A stretch of 7,285 bases of DNA from Gammaproteobacteria bacterium (GTDB lineage: Bacteria; Pseudomonadota; Gammaproteobacteria; DSM-16500), in assembly GCA_013287025.1 (NCBI GenBank), contig JABDEN010000070.1:1-7285 (forward strand), given 5' to 3'. Under the pieces are notes generated by a model. The model made no database searches, was not told the origin of the DNA, and was given only the letters and a program-made list of their open reading frames with translations. Positions 1 through 5,492 of the stretch are shown here, piece by piece (the first letter of the stretch is position 1; every line of letters starts with the position of its first letter). A program made the position numbers and the translations under genes.

Positions 1-8
1 AGGATCAA

Positions 9-24
9 AAGGGTGCAATTAAAA
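9..24 (+). repeat. Left outer terminal inverted repeat
   Basis: AAGGGTGCAATTAAAA is the exact reverse complement of 3697-3712. The 25 bases between this repeat and the inner repeat at 50 are unlike the corresponding right-end stretch, which is 68 bases long, so the two ends are asymmetric. Confidence 0.8.
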
Positions 25-49
25 GTGAGAGATTTGAGTGCAAAAGCCT

Positions 50-105
50 GATGTCTTATTCATTTTTGCATCATTTTTTTTCTCATTATGTAGCCCATAC
101 TGAGG
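50..105 (+). repeat. Left inner inverted repeat of the element
   Basis: This stretch begins GATGTCTTATTCATTTTTGC and ends at GCCCATACTGAGG. It pairs with 3574-3628 in inverted orientation. By hand alignment about 50 of 56 positions match, with one gap. The last 24 bases (82-105) match at 22 of 24, and both differences are transitions. Its final ten bases are also the outer end of the palindromic structure at 96-344. Confidence 0.75.
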
Positions 106-344
106 TGTAGCGAGCCCAGCGAGCGGAACCGTAGGTATGGGAACAGATGAACGCACGACCTAACTGGGGACCAGTTCTTCATTTTTATCTTTTTTCCCTC
201 TTTTTAAAATCGAAGGCTTAAATATTTTTCTGTAAAAAAAGCAAAAAGGACAAAAAAAGAAGAACTGGTCCCCAGTTAAGTTATGTATTCGTTTGTTCCC
301 ACACCTGCGGTTCCGCTCGCTAGGGCTCGCTACACCTTAGTGTG
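96..344. repeat. Long imperfect palindrome (two 85-bp arms, 78-bp AT-rich spacer)
   Basis: The arm at 96-180 and the arm at 259-344 are reverse complements, with 11 substitutions and one single-base indel by hand alignment. All 11 substitutions are transitions. Each arm carries a GC-rich block (GGTGTAGCGAGCCC then AGCGAGCGGAACCG) and, at its inner end, a small palindrome of AACTGG and CCAGTT around a 3-base loop. The spacer is rich in A and T runs. The structure could form a cruciform or a very long RNA hairpin. It fills most of the gene-free left end (1-407), where I see no protein gene. Its outer end merges with the inner terminal repeat, so it may be a partial inverted duplication of the element end or a nested repeat unit. 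Confidence 0.85.
251..277 (-). terminator. Probable rho-independent terminator of the recombinase operon
   Basis: On the minus strand, downstream of the recombinase stop codon, a 6-bp stem (AACTGG with CCAGTT, 3-base loop, 263-277) is followed by CTTCTTTTTTTG. A mirror copy on the plus strand (162-176, then CTTCATTTTTATC) points the opposite way, so the two terminator-like hairpins face each other across the AT-rich spacer. The stem is short, so its strength is uncertain. Confidence 0.45.
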
Positions 345-407
345 ATGTTCATACTGCACCTTTTGACTTTTTGGTTTATATTTTGTTTTTCTTGCATAGT
401 TTATCTT

Positions 408-2390
408 CTAGAGAGCGTTTTCATGGACATCCATAGGGTGATAAAGAAAACCATTCTTATCATCATAGGCTTCTTTTTTAAAAAGCCCCTGCTTGACCCC
501 TTTATTCACAGTTTTTATACCTATTCTGTGCCCCATTTCCTCCAACGTTAACAAGCCTGATTCTCTTAAACGATCATATCGGCTTTTTAATTTTTTTTTC
601 TTTCGCAATTCCCTAACGATTTTACCGGTAAATTTTAAACCAGTTTGTGTCGTTATTCCTTGCGCTGTCAAGTGTTCTGCAACTTGATTATCTGTAAATT
701 GATTCAGAAGCCCATCTATCTTCTCAATAATTTCTGAGCCTGTTTTTTTAAGTTCAGAATTATGTATGGGGTTATTTACTGCTAATATTTCTTGAGCTCC
801 TCCTTTATATCGTATTGAGAGTATCATATTTTCTGATTTGGTAATCGTAACATCTTCAATAACAAACCCTAATAGTCGTTTTCTATCTTGTTGAGATGTT
901 TTTGGATTACGCCATAGAGAAGGGAAATCCTGCGTTATGGCCAAGATCTGCTTTGTTTGCTCCTCATTGATTTCGAGCATTTCTTTCCGCCTCTGTTTCT
1001 CATGGTCCTCCTGAGCCTTTTCTTGAGCTTTTAGTTTTTCATTCCAATCCGTTTCCAAAGTAGTGGCAACTAAACGATTATTTGGATCAACCTTCATATA
1101 GCGACTCTTGGCAAGTTCTGCTTCATAGCGAAAGCGTTCAATTTCTTTGTATCGAATTTGATCTACTTCTTCAAAACGAGCCTGTAACTCTTTTTGAACC
1201 TCGAGGGCTATGTTTAAAGTCATGGGGGTAATAATTTCAATAACTCTCTTGCTGATTGCCTCATCGATCCCTTTTCCTAAAATAAATTGACAGCATTGAT
1301 TGTCTTTTCTATAACATCGATAACTTGGAATAGATTTTCCCTTTTCCAAGCGATAATGAACTGTCATTCGTTGTCCGCAAACTCCACATATTGCTAAGCC
1401 TTGTAAAAGCGCTGTTCCTTCACGTGGTGGACTCTTTATCTGTTGCACTTTTGAATTTTCCTTGAGACGTTTTTGATTCTCCTCATATTCTTCCCAACTA
1501 ATATATCCAGGGTGTTTTCTAGGTATTAATGTGTGCCATAATTCCTGAGGTTGTTTTTGCCTTTTTGAGCCTTTGCTTAAGTGATTTATATTTGATCGTC
1601 CATAAGCATATGCCCCAGCATATCTAGGATTTTTAAGAATGCTTTGACCAGATGTGGGACACAACTTTACCCATATCAATTCACCTTTGCGAGATCCTCT
1701 CTGCACACGTCTAGGGAACTTTATATTTTGCTCATTAAATTTTCTGATAGCGCGACGGGCTGATCCTGTTTGTCTATAGTATTCGAAAAATAAATGAATG
1801 GTGTCTTGGACTTGTTTATCTGGATCTAATTGAACCGAACCTAATTCATCATAAACTAGACCTGCAGGTAATGCAATAGCCAACTCTCCTCGAGTTGCTT
1901 TACTAAAAAGACCTCCTAGCATTCGCCTGCTCATGGTATGAAGTTCCATCTCGCTTATTGCACCTTTTAAGCCTAAAAGCAAACGACAATTAATATCATT
2001 TGGATCATAAACGCCATCTTCATCTAAAATCAAAGTTTTGCTTAACGCGCATAGCTCCAACAAACGATGCCACTCTGCATTATTTCGAGCCAAACGAGAA
2101 ACTTCAATTCCCATAACAATGCCTGCATTGCCCATACTGACTTCATAAGCCAGTTGTTGAAAACCCTCTCGTGTTCCTGAAAACTTAGCGGATTGGCCTA
2201 AATCATCATCAATTGTTATGATTTGCGCTGATGACCATCCAAAATCCTGCCCTTTTTGTTTAAGAGCGTACTGACGTTTGGTGCTTTCTTGGTGATCGAT
2301 CACCTGTTTATGGGTGGATTGACGAATATAGAGGTAAGCATTTCGACTTAAATGATGTGACTTTACTAATTGGTTATATTTTGTATTCAA
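408..2390 (-). CDS. Large serine recombinase (resolvase/invertase family)
   Basis: This 660-residue site-specific recombinase probably cuts and rejoins DNA at the element ends. The N-terminal resolvase domain spans about residues 17-165: the likely catalytic serine is Ser25 in YIRQST, DDDLGQS lies near 61-67, and the conserved arginines sit at Arg74 and in EVSRLARN (Arg99, Arg102). A recombinase domain follows (about 185-300), then a zinc ribbon with Cys335, Cys338, Cys359 and a Cys366/Cys367 pair, a charged coiled coil (about 390-480), and a C-terminal region that looks like a second helix-turn-helix (about 575-645). The length is normal for this proteobacterial group. The start is TTG at 2390, chosen because AGGAG lies 7 bases upstream and no better-placed ATG is present. 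The preceding small gene stops within this ribosome binding site, so the two are probably co-translated. The frame appears intact. Confidence 0.93.
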   Translation of the reverse strand: MNTKYNQLVKSHHLSRNAYLYIRQSTHKQVIDHQESTKRQYALKQKGQDFGWSSAQIITIDDDLGQSAKFSGTREGFQQLAYEVSMGNAGIVMGIEVSRLARNNAEWHRLLELCALSKTLILDEDGVYDPNDINCRLLLGLKGAISEMELHTMSRRMLGGLFSKATRGELAIALPAGLVYDELGSVQLDPDKQVQDTIHLFFEYYRQTGSARRAIRKFNEQNIKFPRRVQRGSRKGELIWVKLCPTSGQSILKNPRYAGAYAYGRSNINHLSKGSKRQKQPQELWHTLIPRKHPGYISWEEYEENQKRLKENSKVQQIKSPPREGTALLQGLAICGVCGQRMTVHYRLEKGKSIPSYRCYRKDNQCCQFILGKGIDEAISKRVIEIITPMTLNIALEVQKELQARFEEVDQIRYKEIERFRYEAELAKSRYMKVDPNNRLVATTLETDWNEKLKAQEKAQEDHEKQRRKEMLEINEEQTKQILAITQDFPSLWRNPKTSQQDRKRLLGFVIEDVTITKSENMILSIRYKGGAQEILAVNNPIHNSELKKTGSEIIEKIDGLLNQFTDNQVAEHLTAQGITTQTGLKFTGKIVRELRKKKKLKSRYDRLRESGLLTLEEMGHRIGIKTVNKGVKQGLFKKEAYDDKNGFLYHPMDVHENAL

Positions 2391-2397
2391 AATTATT

Positions 2398-2402
2398 CTC
2401 CT
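2398..2402 (-). promoter_or_regulatory. Ribosome binding site deciding the TTG start of the recombinase
   Basis: On the minus strand AGGAG is followed by 7 bases and then TTG at 2390. The TAG stop of the upstream small gene (2403-2401) overlaps it, which favours translational coupling. Confidence 0.7.
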
Positions 2403-2721
2403 ATATTGATTCTGTCATAGAAACTAATGTTTTAATAAATGGATTTTGTCTATTTCCTGCACTCCATTCACCTTGAGAAAAAGTATTAATAGGTCGTTGA
2501 TCTAGCAATTCTAAAGCAGTATGTATCCATACTGTCATTCCTTTTTTTAAAAATAACGTAAGTCCAACATTGCTATTTCTTTGATTATTCGCTTCTTGTA
2601 TTGCAGATTCTCTTAAATTTTCGTAATAATCATATAAAGGAGGCGTAGAGTTATTAGATTTAATTTGAAAAACCTCATTTTTTTTTATGTTCATTAAGCG
2701 CTCGTTCAACGCTTCGAACAT
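2401..2721 (-). CDS. Small protein of unknown function between HTH gene and recombinase
   Basis: This 106-residue protein has no function I can name. It contains a YDYYENLRESA stretch (about residues 30-40) and a hydrophobic, probably helical segment GLTLFLKKGMTVWIHTALELL (about 53-73). I recall small proteins with a similar Gly-Leu-rich, Gly-Met-x-x-Trp segment in the same position beside this recombinase type, so it is probably a conserved partner or accessory factor of the element; that is inference. It overlaps the end of the helix-turn-helix gene in another frame. The start is uncertain: ATG at 2721 gives the longest form, and ATG at 2694 would shorten the overlap to 20 bases. Neither has a clear Shine-Dalgarno sequence. 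Confidence 0.7.
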   Translation of the reverse strand: MFEALNERLMNIKKNEVFQIKSNNSTPPLYDYYENLRESAIQEANNQRNSNVGLTLFLKKGMTVWIHTALELLDQRPINTFSQGEWSAGNRQNPFIKTLVSMTESI

Positions 2722-3136
2722 GAACAGTTATTTTAAATTTTACTTTAATAAGAAGAACAAGATCCTTCGGTTTTAGCGAAGGATCATTTTCTAAAGCGTC
2801 AAGAAGACAATTCACAATTTCTTGTGATAATTTGTGACGCTGCTTAGGACCTCTTTGCTGTGGGACGAGACCAAGAAGCCCATTTTGTTCAAACGCAGCT
2901 TGAGCTTGATAAAATGAAGGTCGTGAAAAGCCAAAAGATTTGGCCGCGTGAGCTATAGAAACTTTATTATTCTTAACCTTTCGAATCATTTCATATTTGA
3001 CCTGGACAAGATCAAATGAATCAAAAAAATCGGAATCCACGAAAATGTCATCTGTAACCTTATTAGCATGAGGATTAAGGCTTCCTTTTTGCTTTAAAAA
3101 ATTCAATTTATCTTCTCTATTTTTTTTGATTGTCAT
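2675..3136 (-). CDS. Helix-turn-helix protein of the recombinase element
   Basis: This 153-residue DNA-binding protein is probably the element's regulator or a recombination accessory factor. Residues 15-50 carry GSLNPHANKV followed by DSDFFDSFDLVQVKYEM, a signature I associate with proteins next to this recombinase type. The helix-turn-helix lies at about 58-80 (VSIAHAAKSFGFSRPSFYQA), followed by GLLGLVPQQRGPKQRHKLS, which resembles the N-terminal DNA-binding part of integrase-type transposases. The end is basic (VRSVERALNEHKKK). I chose ATG 3136, not the in-frame ATG 3184, because family-like sequence begins there and because the predicted promoter would start transcription near 3163, downstream of 3184. 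No strong ribosome binding site precedes either. It overlaps the next gene. Confidence 0.85.
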   Translation of the reverse strand: MTIKKNREDKLNFLKQKGSLNPHANKVTDDIFVDSDFFDSFDLVQVKYEMIRKVKNNKVSIAHAAKSFGFSRPSFYQAQAAFEQNGLLGLVPQQRGPKQRHKLSQEIVNCLLDALENDPSLKPKDLVLLIKVKFKITVHVRSVERALNEHKKK

Positions 3137-3159
3137 AAAAATAAGCTCGTGAGTTGGAT

Positions 3160-3178
3160 GTGTAAAGCAAATTATGCC
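3160..3178 (-). repeat. Operator-like 19-bp motif, copy 1 (inverted)
   Basis: On the minus strand this reads GGCATAATTTGCTTTACAC. It matches the plus-strand copy at 3237-3255 at 17 of 19 positions and covers the predicted -10 box. With copies 2 and 3 it is a candidate binding site for the HTH protein or the recombinase. Confidence 0.6.
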
Positions 3179-3200
3179 ATACATAATGATTTATTTGCAA
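3171..3200 (-). promoter_or_regulatory. Likely promoter of the HTH-small protein-recombinase operon
   Basis: On the minus strand TTGCAA (3200-3195), an 18-base spacer and CATAAT (3176-3171) resemble a sigma-70 promoter with 4/6 and 5/6 matches. The -10 box lies inside one copy of the 19-bp repeated motif, which would let a protein bound to that motif block transcription. The expected transcript start near 3163 leaves a leader of about 27 bases before ATG 3136. Confidence 0.45.
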
Positions 3201-3236
3201 CATCATAGTGACATGATATGTTTAAAAAGCATTTGC

Positions 3237-3255
3237 GGCATAATTTGATTTACAT
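3237..3255 (+). repeat. Operator-like 19-bp motif, copy 2
   Basis: GGCATAATTTGATTTACAT is inverted relative to copy 1 across 58 bases and is repeated in direct orientation 24 bases further on. It lies between the DUF5372-like frame and the HTH gene. Confidence 0.6.
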
Positions 3256-3260
3256 TATTC

Positions 3261-3279
3261 GGCATATTTTACTTTACAT
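3261..3279 (+). repeat. Operator-like 19-bp motif, copy 3
   Basis: GGCATATTTTACTTTACAT is a diverged direct repeat of copy 2 at a 24-base period. It overlaps the stop codon of the DUF5372-like frame (3276-3274). Confidence 0.5.
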
Positions 3280-3543
3280 ATTTCTGGATAATTTTTCTTT
3301 TAAGTTGTCAATTATTGTAACAAGGCGAAACAAATCATCTATGTGAAAATGAGATCGGCCAGCTGAGGTAATGATAAATAAATCAGCGGGATGCAAATCT
3401 GTCCATTTCGCTGGTAGAGACCTATAGAGACCATTTTTATCATAAAAATGAACAATTGGCGTACCCCAATGAAGAAGGCATTGAGTAATCTCAAATTGCT
3501 GCTCAAATAATGGATGAAAAGGATGCGTAACGCGAAAGACATT
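3274..3543 (-). pseudogene. DUF5372-like small protein, start lost by probable frameshift
   Basis: The minus-strand frame encodes about 89 residues beginning N-V-F-R-V-T-H-P-F-H-P-L-F, followed by LYRSLPAKWTDL, then SAGRSHFHIDDLF. I recognise this as the DUF5372 pattern found at the head of this recombinase gene set. The frame is open to its stop at 3274 but has no ATG, GTG or TTG between the upstream in-frame TAG and the conserved motif. An ATG at 3542 sits one base out of frame. One extra T in the TTT run at 3537-3535 would join it to give M-S-F-R-V-T-H-P, so a one-base deletion or a sequencing error is the simplest explanation. The domain's function is unknown. A non-standard start is the alternative. 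Confidence 0.75.
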
Positions 3544-3573
3544 AGCGTTACAGCGTGTATTATGAGTTGCGGT

Positions 3574-3628
3574 CCTTAGTGTGGGCTACATAATGAGGGA
3601 AAAAATGAGCAAAAATGATTAAGACATC
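3574..3628 (-). repeat. Right inner inverted repeat of the element
   Basis: Read on the minus strand it begins GATGTCTTAATCATTTTTGC and ends CCCACACTAAGG, the partner of 50-105. It lies 31 bases upstream of the DUF5372-like reading frame and may carry recombinase binding sites or regulatory signals. That role is inferred. Confidence 0.75.
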
Positions 3629-3696
3629 GAGCTTGATCTTGTCTAGAAAAGAAATCGTCGCTCAGTAAAAACACAAGGACTCATCCTAACTCTGCA

Positions 3697-3712
3697 TTTT
3701 AATTGCACCCTT
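3697..3712 (-). repeat. Right outer terminal inverted repeat
   Basis: TTTTAATTGCACCCTT is the exact reverse complement of 9-24. It ends 49 bases before the chosen ATG of the AI-2E gene, so the element supplies or replaces the upstream region of that gene. Confidence 0.8.
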
Positions 3713-3739
3713 GAGGCATATCGTTTAATAAGGTATTTT
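3711..3739 (+). promoter_or_regulatory. Possible promoter of the AI-2E gene at the element junction
   Basis: TTGAGG (3711-3716), a 17-base spacer and TATTTT (3734-3739) give 4/6 matches to each sigma-70 box. The first two bases of the -35 box would come from the element's terminal repeat. This is weak, and chance is quite possible. Confidence 0.25.
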
Positions 3740-3751
3740 GGGATCAGGCAT

Positions 3752-3757
3752 AGGAGG
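3752..3757 (+). promoter_or_regulatory. Ribosome binding site deciding the AI-2E gene start
   Basis: AGGAGG lies 4 bases before ATG 3762. It selects that start over the in-frame TTG at 3738, which would place this site inside the coding sequence. Confidence 0.7.
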
Positions 3758-3761
3758 CCAT

Positions 3762-4829
3762 ATGTGGCATCAAAATAGATTTTTCAAGTACGCCATCGGG
3801 ATAATTTTGGTGTTGGTGATTCTTTTGCTCCTCAACAACATCAGTTTCCTCATTAATCCCGTGATTAGTTTTATCGCTACGCTTTTTTTCCCAATTCTTT
3901 TGGCGGGGGCCTTCTATTATATTTTACGACCTGCTGTGCAAGTGATTGAGAAGGAAGTTAAAATCCCAAAAGTCGCTGCGATTTTCATTATTTATTTTTT
4001 CTTGTTGATAGCCTTTATCCTTTTAATGGCATATGTGGGGCCTATCTTAGTGAATCAAATCAATGCTTTTTCAATGGAACCGACAGAAAAACTTAAAGTG
4101 GTGCGTGAGAAGACGCTCGACCTAATGAATGTGCTGCATTTGAATATTTATTCTTCGGAAGATTTGAAGGAAGTGGTGACGGCGGCGCTATTAAAAGTAA
4201 ACGCTCTCATCAGCAATAATATCGTAGACGCCGCCACCACCATGACAAAATTCGCAGTGCTGGTTTTCATCACTCCATTTGTGCTTTTTTATTTTTTGAA
4301 AGAAGACCGTCGATTCTTCACTTTTTTTTTGCGTCTTGTTCCGAGCCGATACAAAAAGGAAGCGCGTATGTATATGAGTGATATCGACGCCGCCTTATCG
4401 ACTTTTATTATGGGACAACTTTTAGTCGCTTCAATTTTGGGCGGTCTGCTATTCATGGGTTATTTAATAATTGGATTGAACAATGCTTTTATTTTGGCGT
4501 TGTTTGCTACTGTTTTTGTAACCATTCCGATTTTAGGATCGTTTATTGCGATCATTCCCGCTCTTTTGGTGGGGTTTGCAGACAGCCCCTTTATGGCGCT
4601 GAAAGTCGTCATGGTGATGCTCTCTGCACAAATGTTGGAAGCGAATTTAATTTCGCCGCAGGTGATGGCTCAGCGTTTGCATATTCATCCTTTGCCATTG
4701 ATGTTGGTGTTGCTGGCCAGCGGATCTCTTTATGGCGTATTAGGACTGTTCCTTGCCACCCCTGTTTATGCAGTCGTTAAAGTTATTGTCACAGACACCT
4801 TCAAGCTCTACAATGATTCAGAAGCGTGA
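3762..4829 (+). CDS. AI-2E family transporter (PerM/YueF-like membrane protein)
   Basis: This 355-residue inner-membrane protein has the usual size of the AI-2E family, whose members have been linked to export of small molecules or to sodium/proton exchange; the substrate here is unknown. Hydrophobic segments lie at about 9-27, 34-56, 69-93, 163-183, 213-238, 242-265, 270-290 and 315-345, with a long soluble loop at about 97-155, as in the family. Family-typical pieces are TPFVLFYFLKEDRRFF, ATPVYAVVKV near the end, and EANLISPQVMAQRLHIHPL, a stretch I associate mainly with Firmicutes-type members. The frame is intact. The gene seems to stand alone: the mobile element ends just upstream and a non-coding repeat follows. 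If the element inserted recently, it may have replaced the original promoter. Confidence 0.9.
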   Translation: MWHQNRFFKYAIGIILVLVILLLLNNISFLINPVISFIATLFFPILLAGAFYYILRPAVQVIEKEVKIPKVAAIFIIYFFLLIAFILLMAYVGPILVNQINAFSMEPTEKLKVVREKTLDLMNVLHLNIYSSEDLKEVVTAALLKVNALISNNIVDAATTMTKFAVLVFITPFVLFYFLKEDRRFFTFFLRLVPSRYKKEARMYMSDIDAALSTFIMGQLLVASILGGLLFMGYLIIGLNNAFILALFATVFVTIPILGSFIAIIPALLVGFADSPFMALKVVMVMLSAQMLEANLISPQVMAQRLHIHPLPLMLVLLASGSLYGVLGLFLATPVYAVVKVIVTDTFKLYNDSEA

Positions 4830-4909
4830 TTTTTGAGGTCAGGCGCGACACCCAGTATGATATCTTTAAACCTAGAAACGGCGATTACAAATGCTCCGCA
4901 GATGCAATA

Positions 4910-4994
4910 TTTTGATTCAGAGCGAGTTGCAATACCCGCCTGACATACCCAATTGGCGTAGGCGGCCGGGTTTGCAACTCGCTCTGGATCAAAA
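4910..4994. repeat. 85-bp hairpin-forming inverted repeat
   Basis: The arms at 4910-4938 and 4967-4994 are near-perfect reverse complements: TTTTGAT, T or C, then CAGAGCGAGTTGCAA, then TACCCG or ACCCG. They differ by one substitution and one indel region, around a 28-base loop. The block is richer in G and C than its surroundings. An upstream GTCAGGCG (4838-4845) pairs with CGCCTGAC (4937-4944), so the unit may start nearer 4838. There is no T-run after the stem, so it is not a standard terminator. It looks like a dispersed intergenic repeat or miniature element, lying between the AI-2E gene and the truncated ThiF-like gene. Confidence 0.75.
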
Positions 4995-5045
4995 GTGTGG
5001 GAACACAATGGGAATAATACCAGAAAATTCTTTGAAGGTTGGAAT

Positions 5046-5492
5046 ATGATTTTGCGCTTTCAATCCAGCTGGGAGATAAGAGAAAAAGCGTTAAATCATC
5101 CAGCGGGCATTATCGCCCATGCCGCCATGATCAAAAGAAAACCTTGTTTGACTTTTGGAGGATCGTGGATAGGTCCATTAACCATTCCCGGGCAAACTCC
5201 ATGCTACTTTTGCGCTATTAAAACATTAGGGTTAAATAGTAATTTTGATCCTGATTCTCGAAACCAAAACATCCAAAAGCGAGCCTTTGCTCCCCCCATT
5301 GCAGCATGTTGTTCACTTGCAGTTTTTGAAGCGTCGCGATTTCTTTCTGGATGCGATATTTCTCAGGTATCAAATGGGGTGATGCAATTAAATCTATTTT
5401 CATTTTCAAATAGCGTGTTCCTTCCATTAGAATATAATCCAGCTTGTATTTACTGTTCTTCATGCGCAATAAATAATTTCGAGGTGACCTAA
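5046..5492 (+). CDS. ThiF/E1-like adenylyltransferase, C-terminal part only
   Basis: The 148 residues match the second half of ThiF/MoeB/E1-like enzymes, which adenylate a carboxyl group, including relatives in ribosomal peptide modification such as cyclodehydratase partners. GGSWIGPLTIPGQTPCYFC (about residues 38-56), then APPIAACCSLAVFEASRFLSG and a closing CIYCSSC supply the two paired-cysteine zinc sites. The N-terminal Rossmann fold with its glycine-rich nucleotide loop and catalytic residues is absent; intact relatives are roughly 250-400 residues. The missing half would lie where the 4910-4994 repeat and earlier sequence sit, and I see no such sequence there. ATG 5046 has AAGG 7 bases upstream; an in-frame GTG at 4995 would add 17 residues. 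The stop overlaps the ATPase start (TAATG), so the operon link survives. It is probably a truncated remnant, though a stand-alone zinc domain is possible. Confidence 0.7.
   Translation: MILRFQSSWEIREKALNHPAGIIAHAAMIKRKPCLTFGGSWIGPLTIPGQTPCYFCAIKTLGLNSNFDPDSRNQNIQKRAFAPPIAACCSLAVFEASRFLSGCDISQVSNGVMQLNLFSFSNSVFLPLEYNPACIYCSSCAINNFEVT

Larger units (their letters stand above)
9..3712. mobile_element. Serine-recombinase mobile element with terminal inverted repeats
   Basis: A perfect 16-bp inverted repeat (AAGGGTGCAATTAAAA at 9-24, its reverse complement at 3697-3712) brackets a leftward gene set: DUF5372-like, helix-turn-helix protein, small unknown protein, large serine recombinase. A second inverted repeat of about 55 bp lies just inside each end, which makes chance pairing very unlikely. 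The exact ends could be 11 and 3710, since the outer AA/TT may belong to the target. No target duplication is visible, although only 8 bases of left flank are present. No cargo gene is seen. The boundaries are inferred from the repeats; the grouping of the genes is recalled from proteobacterial genomes. The element lies directly upstream of the AI-2E gene. Confidence 0.75.

Noticed and set aside
50..344. CRISPR array or tRNA in the repeat-rich left end
   Set aside because: The repeats are inverted, not regularly spaced direct repeats, and no cloverleaf is apparent.
342..687. Short plus-strand open frames (342-551 and 493-687)
   Set aside because: They lie largely opposite the recombinase gene, have no ribosome binding site or recognisable sequence, and are shadows of it.
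3137..3184. N-terminal extension of the HTH protein containing FTHPTHEL, which echoes the DUF5372 THPFHPL motif
   Set aside because: The likeness is only a few residues, and the predicted transcript starts downstream of ATG 3184. I treat it as coincidence or at most a worn remnant.
3339..3542. Minus-strand 67-codon frame beginning at ATG 3542
   Set aside because: It is the out-of-frame reading of the DUF5372-like gene. The conserved residues are in the neighbouring frame.
4857..4943. 28-codon plus-strand frame that could be a precursor peptide for the ThiF-like enzyme
   Set aside because: It has no clear ribosome binding site, ends inside the hairpin repeat, and shows no leader/core pattern.
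4808..5008. Minus-strand 66-codon frame across the hairpin repeat
   Set aside because: It overlaps the end of the AI-2E gene and reads through both arms of the inverted repeat. It has no ribosome binding site and looks like a spurious frame in a repeat.
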